DNA from: Symbiodinium natans
Taxonomy: Eukaryota > Sar > Dinophyceae > Suessiales > Symbiodiniaceae
Assembly: GCA_905221605.1 (NCBI GenBank)
Contig: CAJNDS010002374.1
Span: 248,001-312,000 of the forward strand
DNA length: 64,000 nucleotides
Direction: 5' to 3'
Part shown: positions 12,352-24,670 of the stretch, in pieces
Layout of the letters: every line of letters starts with the position of its first letter
Numbering within the stretch: the first letter of the stretch is position 1
Translations under genes and position numbers: made by a program
Notes under the pieces: model-generated
The model's input: the letters and a program-made list of their open reading frames with translations, nothing else
Databases searched by the model: none
What the model was told of the DNA's origin: nothing

Positions 12352-13490
12352 CAGGCGGAGCTGGAGAGGCTCCGGGAGCTCTACGAGCGGCTGAAGGAGG
12401 AGAACGAGCAGCTGCTGAGGCAGCTCGAGTCGGCCCGCGCGGCCGCCGAGCGCTGGAAGCAGAAGTTCCTGGAGCTCCAGAACAAGCCTCCGGAGGTCCA
12501 GGCGCCGGGTTTTCTCGGTTTTCTCAGAGCTCTTAAAAGTCTTCTAAGAGCTTCTTTCCTTTGAGAGCTCTGTTGAAAACAGGGCGCTCGTCTGTTGAGA
12601 GCGGCAAGTTTTTTTTGTGTTATTAGGTGTTGTGAAAAACAAAAAGAGAGGGAATGATGCATCAGGAGGTGGTGAAAGCGGAGATCTCCAGACCGTCATC
12701 CGTGAAGACCGGGCCCCAGAAAGAATCCCAGCTGCGACCGTTGGAGCGTTTTGTTGGCTTCTGAGGACCCCAGAATCGCCGAAAGAGGTGGCGAAAGAGG
12801 AGCCGGTGGTCAAAGGGCTCTCGGACGAGGAGGTCAAGAAGCCCATACCCCGGCTCGTGATCCTCTCCAGGGACGCAGTTCGAGGGCGGCAAAGTACCCG
12901 ACAAGTGTGCCCCCCGCCTTCAGGTTGCTGGAAGAGCAGGAGAAGGCGGAAAGGGCACAGGAAGTGAGAGCATATGTGTTTTCTTTTTGCCCAGAGGCCT
13001 ACAAAGCCAAGATCGCTGCGCTGGAGAAGCGGATCAAGATGCTGGAAGACGAGCTGAAGAAGCTGAAGGTGCTTCGGTTGTAAGCTAAGGAAGCCAAGCT
13101 GCAGACTCTGCGGTGACAGGAAGAGAAGGACAAGGCAGACACCAAAGCGAAAGAAGCCTTGGCCACCGCCCAGCAGGAGAGCAGATGGGGAGATGCCGAG
13201 TAGAACACCTCTGCCTTGTGCCAGTCTTTTGCCTCTATTGCTGGGGGGTAGGGTCTGTGATCTACATACGTTCAGTCATATCGATTTCGTTAGCATTTGC
13301 AGCAAATCTGGAAGCTTCATTCCAAGGCTAGCGTTCACATGGCTCAACCCCTTGGCCCTTCAGCCTAGCCAAGCCAAGCCCAGCTCCCAGCTCAGCGTAG
13401 ACGCAGCTGACACTCCTCTTTTGTAGGAACGAGAGCGCCGTGAGACGCTCGAGAGTCTGCACGAGGCGCAGGCCAGCAGCCAAGTCTGAT
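12352..13490 (+). CDS. coiled-coil protein, partial, multi-exon
   Basis: Three or four short exons read as heptad-repeat coiled coil. About 12,352-12,500 gives ELERLRELYERLKEENEQLL followed by more leucine- and glutamate-rich helix. About 12,990-13,083 gives KIAALEKRIKMLEDELKKL. About 13,110-13,180 gives a KAKEALATAQQE-type helix, and about 13,428-13,487 a RERRETLESLHEAQA helix. The intervening DNA is pyrimidine-rich and lacks coding character. The family cannot be named from coiled coil alone, and neither the true start nor the end is visible. It may continue on either side. Confidence 0.55.
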
Positions 13491-14599
13491 CGCAGAGTCC
13501 CAGAGTCTTTGAGAGAAGCCTGACAAGCTTTTTTGAAAAATCCTTCAATCTACATCTCAACATTTTGGGGAGACCTCGCACTCATCACATGAAGCTTCTT
13601 TTCAGTCTTCTTGTTTTTCTCCCACTTCTTTCGCTTCGCAGAGGCGGCTGCGAAGCAGGAGGGCCCTGGGCCCGATGCTGCCGGCTCGGAGAAGGGCCCT
13701 GTCTCTCTCTCTCTCTTTCATTTTTCCTTTCCTTTTACGTCTCTTTGCACGCAACACGTTGGAAGCACGAGCTTGTCAACATGCGCGTCGTAGTACAATA
13801 ATGACCTTTATCGCGAGCTTGCGCTTCCAACGTAGCGTGCAAAGACGTAGAACAAAGTACATGCTGTGTTGTCTGTGTGTGGTGGGCCTTTCCGACTGGC
13901 CCGCGTCAGGTTGTAGAACAAATGTCTGGAACACGTCGAGTTGCGCAGACTTTTTCTGGCTTCCGTGATTCTGCTTGGCTCCAGGAGAAACTCCTTGGCC
14001 AACATGAGAAGCAACACATCGCGATTGCAATGTGATCCCCTGTAGCACTGAAAAGATGGGACACCAATGACACCATCACCTCTACCGGAGAGATGCAGCC
14101 ATTCGAGAGCTGACTTCATCGAGCATCACAGAGTTTCCGTAGTTCAGGCAGTTGTTTTGTGAGAGCTCCGCCCATCAGTGGTGCAGGCACGCACTGGGAA
14201 TGTCGGATGATGCAATCTGATACAAGCGAATGCCTGCAATGGGCAGCAGCTATCTGGAATGCACTAGTGACTAGTGAAGGCCATCTCGACGATGTTTCTT
14301 CTGCCGCTGGAGCTCACGGCCTATGACGCCGGCAGAGCCCTCGGGGGATAGGAAGGGCAGAAAAATCCATGAGATCCGATTTTCGCATTCTTCGGAGGCT
14401 GTTCGCCCATGAAGCGGCCTGCTGCGCTGGACCTCATCCTCATCGCTGCTCGGTGCCCCGGGTCACAAGCTGTCAAGCTGTTACAGAAAGAGGCCCGCAG
14501 AGGCCGCAGAGGGGGGAGGGGGAGACCACCGTCGACGACCCTGGGGTTGCCGGTTTTCTTCCCATTCTTGCTGAGGTCTTCTCTTTTGGCGTCTCTGCG

Positions 14600-15740
14600 C
14601 TCTGCGCGGTCGTAACGGACCTCATCCCGTGGAAACTACGGGAGCTGCCGCCGCACCTCAGCTGCATCCAGGGTCACAGTGTCTCATCCACAAGGGTTTC
14701 CGAAATTCCTCCACCCTTGATATAAGAGCCTTCGCTGCCTTCTCGCTCTCCTACTCTCCCGAGGGCCATGAGGTGGAGGGCTCGCGCTACGGTGGCCTCG
14801 TTGCCACGGGCCTCAGCTGATGATTTTTGAGGACTAGAGGCTGCGCCGTCGACTCTCCCAGGCACCAGCCGCTGGCCGTGCTGTACATCCTGCCGCCCTC
14901 CGAGGCACTGGAAATATTCCTTTTCACCGGCCGGGCTCTCGACTTCCCGATTTCCCGAAGTCTTCCTGAAGCCCCTTAAAAAGAAATCTCAGAAAGATGG
15001 GCGGCTGGAGCCCTGGGAGCCCCAGGCGGCAACCAGTGGACCATCAGCGCCCCTCGCGATTTGTGGTTGACAATGTCGGGGCCCCCTTTTGTTGCTCGTT
15101 GAGAGGAGCCGAGTGCGACCACAATTCGAAGTGGAATCCCAAACCATGCTTCGAAAAGCACGAATGCTTTTGAAGACATGCGGGGGAACACCTTGGCATC
15201 CTTCAGGTTCTACCTCCTGGGTGCTTGGCTTTTTGAGCTGCTGGCGCGGGGCCCTTCCACATGGCCTCTGCTCTGCTCTGCTCTGCTCTGCTCTGCTCGA
15301 TGTTCGGAAGGGTCTCTTGTGTGTCTTTCTCTCGGGAACTGAGATCCTGCTGCATCCCGCCACGGGCGCCTTCAAGTCCTACGGTCAGCGCGGCTGGTCC
15401 GTCCGCGGCCCCCAGCGTGGTGTCTTTTTGGAAGCGTTAACTGCGGTGTCTGCGACATAGTGTCTTCTCAGAGGTGCAGGTGGCCCATCATCTGGGCTTC
15501 CCTGCCTTCGCGCTGCACAACATCATCAGCGGCTGTGCCGTGCCAGGCAGCTTTGGCACCTCCACCCAAGCTAGGTAAGTTGTTCTGTGTGTGATGTGGA
15601 GGCACGGTTGTGGCTTGCTATACCGAGCTGACGGTGTTCTTCACCAGCTCCTTTTGGATCGCCAAGATGGCCGGAGCTGGCGAAATAGTCCTCTTGCCAA
15701 TCAAAGCTGGCATGGTCCTCTCCACGTTTGTCCCAATCTC

Positions 15741-15778
<38 letters not shown>

Positions 15779-17300
15779 CATGCCAGAGGGGGCTCTCAAG
15801 CGGAAGAAGAAGACTCACGGAGAGAGGTCCTGCGCGGCGCCTGCGTCCTCCTCCTGGATCTGCGGGCCATCCTCAACGACCAGTCCTCGCTGCCCGTGGC
15901 CAGCTGGCTCACGCAGGCCGCTGCCGCCAGCAAGCGCCTTGAGTCTCCCCAAAGGGCCACTGTACAAATGCGTTTAACAATTTAGCCGGCTTCCCTACAA
16001 GAACATGAAGAAGTACGCACGCACATGCTCAATACACATGCTTGGTCCCCTTCATGCGTCACATGACTCCGAGTGCCTGGCGCTGGTGGGCACCAACGTC
16101 CTGAACCTTCTCATCCTCCGCTTGGTCTCCGGCGCCGTCATGCGCGGCTCGAAGGCCCAATGGAGATCTGAGAGAAACGCGGGAGGTGAGGCGGGTCGGA
16201 CAAAGTGTGTGGACTGCAGCCGTGCAGGCGGAGCCTGGCTGGACGGCGAAGGTGGTGGAGCGGGTGCTGAAGCTCGCCAGATTCACAGATGCTCACAGTT
16301 GCTCACAGTTGCCCAATGTTCTTCGTGCCCGGTCTTGGGTCTCAAGGGCAGCTTCTCACGGTTTCGGGATTCGAAGGCCATGCAGCACCTTGGCCCCGGA
16401 GCATCCGAGCGCATCCTGCTCGAGCTGACGGAGGCGCCCCGGCACCATGCGACCCCCGCCGTGCCGTTGAAGCCGTTCCCATTTCTCCTCTCGAGATTCT
16501 GTGATTCTTGGGAATCGTCTTTGATCTCGCGTGAGAAGCACCACCAAGCAAGCAGAGCTTTTTGTGGGTGTGGGTGTGCGGGCGGCCCCTTGAACTCATG
16601 CGCAGCAGCAGGCGTTCTAGGCCGCAAGAGGGAGAGCACCAAGACCGTACCCACGGCAACGCTACGAGTTTACAGGGCTGACCGAGCATTTGCACACGAC
16701 TTGTGAGCCACATTGATGGCGATCAGGACTCCGCAGATCCTGCAGATCCTCGGCCCTCCAGCGTGGAGCGGCTCTTCCAGTGCTCCTCCGAGCTGCCCAT
16801 GTCTGCTGCCACTGTCTGCTGCCACGTCTTTTGCCTCCTGCTCTGAGGCTCTTCCGGCAGTCACCCTTCCTGGAAGAGGAGGCGGAGGGAGCGTGCAAGA
16901 GAATGAAATCGTGCACGATCAACGTCCCGGCTTCCGAGGGGCGTGCACCCCTCCCGAACGGCCCAGGCGGGATGGAAGCAGGAAATGTAGGAAAGTAGAC
17001 AAGTGTGACAGCTCTGTTGCGCACAGCGCGTGCGCGTGCGCGTGCGCGTGCGCGTGCGTGTTTGGTGTTTGGGGGTCCAGCTGGCCGGTCTGCCGATCTT
17101 TTGTTCCTCCGAGAGAGGTCCGGTGGCCGCGGCCCCGGCCCCGGAGGAGACGATGTCCCGGGAGATGCTGTCCTGGGCTGAGAGCTCTTCTTTTGAAAGC
17201 GCTGACATCTAGGCCGAATCTGGGCCCTGACATAAACAGAATGAGAGAGAATCAAGAGAAGTGGGGCCCCCGTCCCCCCCCCTCTCCGTGGCCTCAGCAA
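14600..17300 (+). CDS. probable exons of unknown function upstream of the PKS
   Basis: Several short stretches read like protein in the plus direction: 14,745-14,817 (SLSYSPEGHEVEGSRYGG), 14,863-14,930 (HQPLAVLYILPPSEALEI), 15,340-15,415 (ILLHPATGAFKSYGQRGW), 15,475-15,575 (GFPAFALHNIISGCAVPG), 15,640-15,735 (hydrophobic), 15,825-15,960, 16,065-16,145 (LALVGTNVLNLLILRLVSG) and 16,376-16,480. They lie in phase with the gene order but match no PKS domain I recognise. They could be the N-terminal part of the synthase or a separate upstream gene. The parts between them are repeats (CTCTG at 15,278, GA at 15,745, GCGTGC at 17,024) and intron-like DNA. Confidence 0.35.
15274..15300. repeat. CTCTG microsatellite
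   Basis: Five perfect tandem copies of CTCTG, probably within an intron. Confidence 0.85.
15743..15777. repeat. GA dinucleotide microsatellite
   Basis: Perfect GA repeat of about 17 units between two putative exons. Confidence 0.9.
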
Positions 17301-17311
17301 TGCGCTTCCCC

Positions 17312-17670
17312 TCAGGCGGAAGATGATGATCCGGCTTGCCGCGGAATCTGCCGGCTTTGCTGTGGAGGACGCGCAGAAACACGGACCAGAGAGCCGCAAC
17401 ATGCCCATGATGATCCATGATGATCCATGATAGTCCATGATGCCATGTCCCCCTCAGGCAGACAAGCCCCTACTGGATTCGGGCATGGACTCCAAGGCAG
17501 CAGTGCAGTTCAGTGCCAAGCCGGTTCCCTCAGGTCCTTGCGAGGTGTGCGCACAGCGGGTGTTGGTGTGCATGTGACGCCATGATGACGCCATGAGGCT
17601 GGCAGCAGAGCTTCCTGGGCTGCGCCTGCCAAGTACGTTGGTCTTCGACCACCCCACGCTCTCGGCGCGG
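17312..17670 (+). CDS. polyketide synthase acyl carrier domain (ACP before module 1)
   Basis: The ACP holds the growing chain on a phosphopantetheine arm. A first exon (about 17,312-17,385) gives the helix-I segment MMIRLAAESAGFAVEDA. After a short intron, 17,457-17,520 gives DKPLLDSGMDSKAAVQF, where the DS serine is the attachment site. About 17,590-17,667 gives LPGLRLPSTLVFDHPTLSA, the usual end of an algal ACP. The residue after the serine is Lys where Leu is usual. A run of G follows directly at 17,669. It precedes the KS of module 1 on the same strand. Confidence 0.75.
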
Positions 17671-17879
17671 GGGGGGGGGGGGGCCTGGGAGGTTTCTTCC
17701 GGTCAGCTCGGCTTCGGATTCGGGGCTGGGTCGCTCATGAGACAGCATTGAGACTATATGAGATCCCATGCTCCCATGATCCCCGGCTTGCAGTCGTGAG
17801 GCCGTGGCAGCTTACGCCGAAGCAGCTCAGCGTCCAAAAGGGCCCCGCGGCGAGCAAAGCAAGAAGCCACCGCTCCCTG

Positions 17880-19618
17880 CGACTCCCAGCCGCTCAGCAT
17901 CCAGCGACCCTCTCGCCGTCATCGGCACAGCGTGTGCCTTTCCAGGCAAGGCCGCAACGCCCTTCTTTCTCAGCCAGTTCCACATAGTTCCACTCTAGCT
18001 TGTTTTCTCTCGCTGCACGCTGTACAACTATACTGACACGGAGTGGTGAGTTCCCCCTTCTCGAATCTTTCTGAATATCTGAAGAGCTCGGAATAGATCT
18101 TTTCTCGCTCGTTCAGAGAGAGAGAGGCGACGCCGGAGACGTCGGCGGCCCCGCAAAGTTCGGTGCGCTGCTGGCCTCCGGCACCGACGGCACCGTCGAG
18201 GCGAGGGGCTCTTTGTTTTAAGCTGTGTGGAGGCCATCTTCAGATGTTTTCCACACCACTCTCTCAAAATGACTTTCCCGGAGATGTCGATCAGGTGCCC
18301 TTCACGCGGTGGGAGCTCGACGAAGCTTGGCGAAGCTTCGAGAGTCATCTCTTTTAGGCAACTTGAAAGAATTGTCATTCCGAGCCCCTGACCGGGGCGG
18401 GCATGTCGAGATGGTCGATACAGCATGCAGCACCAGTCCGTAGCTCGACTCGGCAAGATGCAAGAGCTGAGGATTACTACGACCCGAATCCCGACGCGCC
18501 TTCTGCTCAGATTTCTCGACATGGATCTCGTTCGCCCGTTCGCTCGCAGACTGAGTTTTCGAACGCTGGGAGGCCAGGGAAGATGTACCCGCGACACGCA
18601 GCCACGTGGCAGGATCAAAGGGTTTCCGGGGTCAAAGGGTTGCAGTTAGAAGTGTTTTAACACCGAGGCCTTCATCGAAGGTGTCGAGGATTTTGCTGCG
18701 CAGTACTTCGGCATCTCCGCACCGGAGGCCAGGCTCGGCCACGCTGGCCACGCGGGCCACGCGGGCCACGCGGGCCGCTGGCCACCACATAAATCCTAAA
18801 CGTTATTAAGCGTTCGCTAATTCTCACGCCTCAATGAGCACTTTGTATGTCCTTTGCGCGGTGTAATTAGTACATCGGGCCAAAACAGAGACTGCAGGAT
18901 GCCCCCCAAAAAATCCCGAGAGGTCAGGTCAGAATCGTCAAAAGTCTTGGCCGTCGCGTCTCCTGCCAGGCCAGAGCCATGGACCCGCAGCAGCGCCTGG
19001 TGCCTCGTCCCAGCAAAGGAGTGCATGTGTTGTGTGTAAAGAGCAGTGCTAACAACAAAAAGGCAGCAGAAGCCTGCAAATCACCCAGGTGCTGGAGACG
19101 GCGCATGACGCCCTCCTGGATGGGGCGATGAAGCGCGAGGCTAGTGGGAGCACGCCTTGCGGAGATCTGTAAGAATCTGTTTAAAAGAACGATGTGGCGA
19201 TGCGCGACATGTGGCGACACGTCTCCGCAGTCCAGGCGCTCGTCGGCAGTTCAATAGCTGCCATTATTGGACTTTCCAACAACGATTGGATTCAAGTCCA
19301 GTCTGGGGACATACGCTCGAGCCCCAAGCCAGGCTGCCGCGAGAGCTTCCTGCTCTCTCAGACCACCTGTCTCAATCCCCAAGAGCAGTTTGCACAGGTT
19401 GCACAGTTTACGCTCCTCTTGACTTCCTGTTTCATGGCCCCAATGTGAAATTCAGCAAAAGGCTCGCAGTCGGGTTCCAAGGATTAGTTGCCAGGCCCCC
19501 TCCCTTTCCCCCAAGAACTAGAACAAGCCGCAGTGCAGAAAATGCTCAGCCCCCCCTCAGACTCCTTCCCTTAGTACTAGGTGGTAGTAGTACTTGTTAG
19601 TGGTGCTCCTCGTCCTCG

Positions 19619-19687
<69 letters not shown>

Positions 19688-21925
19688 TCGTCGTCGTCGT
19701 CGAAACGACGTCGTCGTCATTGTGCAAAGGCAAGCTCAACCCCTACACGGCCACCGGCACGTCCGCTTCCGTGTCGGCAGCCCGCCCGACACCAAGAGGA
19801 TTCTCTCTTGCAATGACATGCCCAGAAGCAGGAAAGACGAAAAAACAACCACCAAAAAGGTGAAGGTCGCCGAGTCACCAAAAAAAGGAGACCCGACAGC
19901 CGGCCAGGTGTGGCCTTCAGCCTCGGCCTGAAGGGCCCGGCTTACGTGGTGGACACGGCCTGCTCCTCCGCCCTGGCGGGCATCTGAGTCGAAGAGACAC
20001 CTTTACAAGAGAAGGGAGAATGAGCGAGAGGAGTAGGACTGAGCCATGAGAGAGCGACATCGCACAAGATCGTGAACGGCGGGGAGCCCAAAAAGGTGGC
20101 GGTGGACGCGGCCGCGATGAACCTGCGGCGGGGGCGCTGCACCGCGGCCGTCAGCGCGGCGGCCAACGCGCCGGGCCAAGTGAGCAGAGAGCAAGAAGGA
20201 AAAGGGGAGCAGAATGGGGAGCAGAATGGGGAGCAAAAGAGAGCAGAGAAGAGTTAGTCGGAGGGAGAGGGGAAGGCCAGCAAGGCATCGAGAACTGTCG
20301 GAGAGTTCGAGGTCATCGCCAGCCCGGCCACCTTCATCAGCTTCAGCAAACCCCGCATGTGGACACCTCGGCTGTGGCTCACAAAGTTCCACAAAGCCTG
20401 CCAAGAGCACAAAGCTCCAAAAGGCTGTCGCCGCGGGGACGGTCCCACGCCTTCGACGCCTCAGCCGACGGCTATGGCCGCGGAGAGGGCGCAGGCAGGC
20501 GTCCGAATTGAGCTGTGGCTGAGTTGCGCAGTGAAGAAGCCCGCTCTCCCGAGGTGCCGTGGCGCTGTGCCCGCTTCTTGAGGCCCAGCACCTGGTGCGT
20601 GCCACTTGGGCCAGATCGAAGTGATGGTTTTATTGCAAGTGCAATCATAATCGTAGTAAGGAGTAGAGTGGTGTGTGGCCCGCTTTGCTGTGAGCCCAAG
20701 GCCGCCCTTCGGGGCGTGGCGGTGAACCAGGATGGCCGGAGCTCGACGATGACGGCGCCCAACGGGCCATCCCAGACCATGGTCGTGGCCACGGCCCTGG
20801 CAGAGGCAAAGCTGCAGCACCACGAGGCCAGGGAAAGGACCCAAGATGCGCTTTGAAGAGAACTTCTGAAGAAAAAAGAACAGGGTCTGTAAACATGGTC
20901 TCACAAGGACTCGTGTGCGGTCTCTGTCCAGGTGCGGCATTTTGAAGCCCACGGCACGGGCACGCCCTTGGGTGACCCCATTGAGGTGGGGGCTCTCCAA
21001 GCGGGGAGCCTCGACGAGGGTCCGAGGCAGCAACCTGCAGCCGTGGCGGCTGTGAAGACCGAAGTGGGCCACTTGGAGGCCACCAATCTATGGATTCCGT
21101 ATGTTTCCTTGCTGCTTTTGACAGATGCCCTCTCAGGAGACCGTTTACTCTTTCCCGGAGTGCCCTTTGCTAAGTACCCGTACCCCTTCGCAGGGTGCTG
21201 CAGCCTCACCCGGGCTGCTGAAGACCATAGCGCTGCTGAGCCACCGCGCTGTCGGCGCCTGAGAGCACGAGCTGCGAGCTTGCACGGACGCACAGTGTTC
21301 TTAGTTTGCGATCTCGTACGAACTTCTTGTGGGCTTCCTGCGCCCTTCTTGCGGTCTTCTGGTACGAACTTTTCGCGAACTTCTGGAATTCTCACGCATG
21401 TCTTCATTCTTTGCTTGGGCTCCGTGCTTTTCCCACCTAACTCGCCCCTTGATGTGCGCTGTGCCAACCCGGGCCACAGCAAGGCACTCGCAGTGGTCCA
21501 CTTGCACACGCTGAATCCGCACCTCACCTTGCTTGAGGACGTGCCGCAGGCGCGCAACTGTTCTCGTCTGAATGCTTCTCTCTCTCTCTCTCTTCGAGAG
21601 ATTCAGTTCAGGTCTTCCCCTCGGAACACTTCCCACTGCAGAAGAGGACTCCGAGGACCGGTGGTTTGTCCTCCTTCGGCTTTGGAGGCACTCTCGCGCA
21701 CCAGAAAGCTGATCACATCTACCTCGTGTACTGTTGCAGAGGGCATCCCTAAGAAACACATGCATTGCCTTGCGTCTACTCAGAACCCACATGTTCAAAC
21801 ATGCGCTCAAAGATCATGCGCTGTATTCTTATCTTTCGCCTAGTTCTCTCTGAAGCTCTCATCATTCAAAACTCGTCTTGTGACCCCCAGAGGCACCAAC
21901 GCGCATGCCGTCCTGGGCGAGGCTG
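17880..21925 (+). CDS. polyketide synthase module 1 ketosynthase (KS), about 15 short exons
   Basis: KS performs the decarboxylative Claisen condensation. Read in order across short exons: [14 protein letters not shown] (about 17,907-17,948), [11 protein letters not shown] (about 18,165), [10 protein letters not shown] (18,295), YYDPNPDAP (18,475), [15 protein letters not shown] (18,670), MDPQQRL (18,978), GLSNNDWIQ (19,268), [14 protein letters not shown] (19,738), [19 protein letters not shown] with the active cysteine at about 19,960, [15 protein letters not shown] (20,448), [16 protein letters not shown] (20,720), [16 protein letters not shown] (20,938), KTEVGHLEA (21,058), and LSSFGFG plus GTNAHAV (21,655 and 21,893). 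The Cys-His-His triad is complete. Exon borders are approximate. No AT motif follows it. Confidence 0.85.
19609..19702. repeat. TCCTCG/TCG microsatellite in a KS intron
   Basis: Tandem TCCTCG units pass into TCG units within an intron of the module 1 KS. Arginine or leucine runs translated from here are artefacts. Confidence 0.9.
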
Positions 21926-24501
21926 AACAGTCTGAACTGGTGGACTTTTTGATGGTCCGACCTGCAGAGTACGTGAAGAAGCCCTTTCCGTGGAGGGATC
22001 CCGGCTACCGGCTCTTGCGGCGCCAGGATGGTGAGAGCTTTGAAGTGCCGATGTCCTCAGACGTCTATGACACGGTGTCACACCACGTCGTCTTCGGATC
22101 CATTGTGACCCCCGGCGTCGTCTACGTGGAAATGGCGCTGGAGGCCACCCGAAAGCTCTTCGGCCACAAGACTCAGCTCCGCGATGTGACGATGGTCTTC
22201 CCATTTGTGGTCCCTGATCGCTTTGCGTCGGAGGAGCCCGCGCCGAGCATGCGGTTCGTGTTGAAGAGCAACACCCGCTTCGAGATCCAGAGCACCAACG
22301 CCCAAGGCAAAACCACGGTGCACGTCGAGGCCTCCCTGGACCACGGGGCAAGCGGGGCAAAGAGCGCGGCCTTGGCCAATGGCAGCACGTCCCATGTGGA
22401 CCTGGCCGCTCTGCGCCACCGCATCACGGAGGTTGTGGAGACCAAGGTCGTTTACGAGGCCATCCACTCCGTCGGCCTGTACCTCGGTCCGATGTTCCAA
22501 GTTGCGCGGGAGCTGTGGCGACACGAAGGTGAGGCAGGGTCAGAGGTCTTGGCGCGTCTGCAGCTGAACCCACACGTCAAGAACGTTGGGTACATCATGC
22601 ACCCGGCACTCTTGGATGGCACGATCCATATTCTGGCGACCGCATCCATCGGGAAAAATGTGAGTGGCCTGAAGATTTTCGGTGGCGTGGGCAAGGTGTC
22701 CGTGATACGTCAAGAGAACTTCTCCAAGCTGTCGAACTACTGGGTACATCTGTGCGTTACAGAGTCCTTGGAAGCCTCCCAGACCTTTAATGTGTCGGTG
22801 CTTGCAGATGACGGTGCGCTGCTGATGTCCATGGAGGATGTGGTCTTCCGGGCTGTGAAGCCGGAACAGATCCAGATGGCCATCGCGGCACAGGGAGGGA
22901 AGGAGGACCAGAAGATCTATGATGTGGAGTGGTCAGAGTGGTCCGTTGACTCGGCAGACTCCTCGAGCACGTCGAAGCTTCTAGCTGTTGCAGACACCTC
23001 GGACCTGCACCGTGCGCTGAGCACGCTGGACACTCCGCCCGAATGCACGTTGATGCTGGACGCACTTCATGAGATCGATGAGGCTGACCTCTCGAACCGA
23101 TTCTCCCGCATCTTGCTTGTTTTCGGCAGCAGCAATCACGGGTCCGTTCTCGAAGGTTTGATGGCGGTCCTGGGTTTGCTGCAGAAGCTGGCGAAGAAGA
23201 AAGGGGACCTGCCGGAGCTGTGGCTGGCGACGGTCCGCTGCCAGTGGACCCAAGCCGGGGACTTCTCAGGCCAAGTGCTGCCTCTACACTCGGCCATCTG
23301 GGGCTTGGCCCGGACCGCCCGGAACGAGCTCCTGAACCTCCAGATCTTCGCTGTGGACCTGGAAGGCCCCACTGCGCTGAAGGCCCTCCAAGCGCACCTC
23401 ACCTCGGGCTCAACGTCGGCTTCCGAGGCCGAACGGGCACTTCGAGTGAAGGGGGAGAAGGGAGAGAAGGCGCTGCTGCTGGTGCCTCGTTTGGAGGAGG
23501 CTCGCCTGGAGCCTGCTTCACCTTCCGACTGGTCTCCCCAGGAGGGCCGAGGCACCTCTGTGATCACGGGAGGTCTGGGGGCCCTAGGCTTGAGTTTCGC
23601 AAGCTGGCTTCTGGAGCACAAGGTCGATGTGGCACTGGTGTCTCGAAGCGGGCGCCCGCCGGATGACTGCAAAGTTGCCTTCCGGCGCTTGGCCTCGAAA
23701 GTTTCGGTCCACAAAGCGGACATCACGTCGGCCTCCGACACGGAGCGGCTGCTGCGGGCACTGGCAAAAAGCGGACAAAGCGGCCGCGTCCGGGGCATCC
23801 TCCACGCTGCGGGAGTCTTGGAGGACAACATGATCACAGACCTCACAAAAGAACACTTCGAGCGAGTGCTGGGCCCAAAGATCAACGGGACCTTGAATCT
23901 CAGCCAAGCCCTCGACGGCCTTGGCAAGGACGGCAAGGACTTGGAGTTCTTTGTCCTCTTTTCCTCTGTGGCAGCTCTGCTCGGAACGCCTGCCCAGGGC
24001 AACTACAGCGCGGGCAACGCCTTCATGGACTCCTTTGCAGCGCACGCCCGGGAGAACGGGCGGCCGGCCGTGAGTGTTCAGTGGGGACCCTGGGCAGAGG
24101 GGATGGCGGCGCGGGCGAACACCTCGGAGTCCAGCATCGCGCGGCTGAGCCCCGCGAAGGGTTTGGAGGCCATGCAGGCCATTCTGGCATCCCAAAGCAG
24201 CTTGCGGAGTGGCGTCCTGGCCGTGGCCCGCTTCAAGTGGAGTGCGCTTCTGGGCCAGATGCCTCGCGTGCCGGCCTTCCTGAGCAAGTTCAGTGTCACC
24301 AAGAGCAGCAGGGAGATGAGCAACTACAGCATCGAGGATGTTCGGTCCCTGGTCGTGGACTCCTTGACCGATGCGTTGGGCACCGATGACTTTGACATCA
24401 ACACCCCCTTGATGGAGCTGGGCCTCGACTCCCTGGCCGGCGTCGAATTCCGCAACCGCCTCCAGGCAGCGAAGCGAAGCTGCTTTGAGAGCGAAGCTTG
24501 A
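21880..24501 (+). CDS. polyketide synthase module 1 large exon: KS end, DH, KR, ACP
   Basis: This is the longest host exon, open for about 870 codons. It starts in the KS tail (GTNAHAV). The dehydratase follows: HHVVFGSIVTPG near 22,081 holds the catalytic His and the usual Gly-Pro pattern, and HPALLDGTIHIL near 22,600 holds the second catalytic Asp. The ketoreductase has the NADPH site TGGLGALG (23,565-23,588), GILHAAGVLEDN (23,795), the serine in FVLFSSVAALLG (23,950), the tyrosine and asparagine in QGNYSAGNAFMDSF (23,997), and VQWGPWAEGMAA. The ACP segment ends with LMELGLDSLAGVEFRNRL (24,411). DH and KR look active, so this module should deliver a double bond. The last codons past about 24,470 may be intron. 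Confidence 0.93.
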   Translation: MTPRGTNAHAVLGEAEQSELVDFLMVRPAEYVKKPFPWRDPGYRLLRRQDGESFEVPMSSDVYDTVSHHVVFGSIVTPGVVYVEMALEATRKLFGHKTQLRDVTMVFPFVVPDRFASEEPAPSMRFVLKSNTRFEIQSTNAQGKTTVHVEASLDHGASGAKSAALANGSTSHVDLAALRHRITEVVETKVVYEAIHSVGLYLGPMFQVARELWRHEGEAGSEVLARLQLNPHVKNVGYIMHPALLDGTIHILATASIGKNVSGLKIFGGVGKVSVIRQENFSKLSNYWVHLCVTESLEASQTFNVSVLADDGALLMSMEDVVFRAVKPEQIQMAIAAQGGKEDQKIYDVEWSEWSVDSADSSSTSKLLAVADTSDLHRALSTLDTPPECTLMLDALHEIDEADLSNRFSRILLVFGSSNHGSVLEGLMAVLGLLQKLAKKKGDLPELWLATVRCQWTQAGDFSGQVLPLHSAIWGLARTARNELLNLQIFAVDLEGPTALKALQAHLTSGSTSASEAERALRVKGEKGEKALLLVPRLEEARLEPASPSDWSPQEGRGTSVITGGLGALGLSFASWLLEHKVDVALVSRSGRPPDDCKVAFRRLASKVSVHKADITSASDTERLLRALAKSGQSGRVRGILHAAGVLEDNMITDLTKEHFERVLGPKINGTLNLSQALDGLGKDGKDLEFFVLFSSVAALLGTPAQGNYSAGNAFMDSFAAHARENGRPAVSVQWGPWAEGMAARANTSESSIARLSPAKGLEAMQAILASQSSLRSGVLAVARFKWSALLGQMPRVPAFLSKFSVTKSSREMSNYSIEDVRSLVVDSLTDALGTDDFDINTPLMELGLDSLAGVEFRNRLQAAKRSCFESEA

Positions 24502-24576
24502 GCCTCAAGCGTGCTTCGCTCTCTTTGTCAGCCAGTGTGAAGGTTTTTGCGTTTTCTGTCGCTGTGTCGCACCGTA

Positions 24577-24670
24577 GCAGGCCTCCGTGGACGGCATCAA
24601 CCTGACCCCGACACTGATGTTCGACTACCCAACCGTACCAGACCTGGTGGACTACATTTGGTCCCAGGCC
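24577..24670 (+). CDS. polyketide synthase module 1 ACP, last exon
   Basis: After an acceptor TAGCAG|G the frame reads ASVDGINLTPTLMFDYPTV and PDLVDYIW, the C-terminal half of the ACP begun in the preceding exon. It closes module 1. Confidence 0.8.
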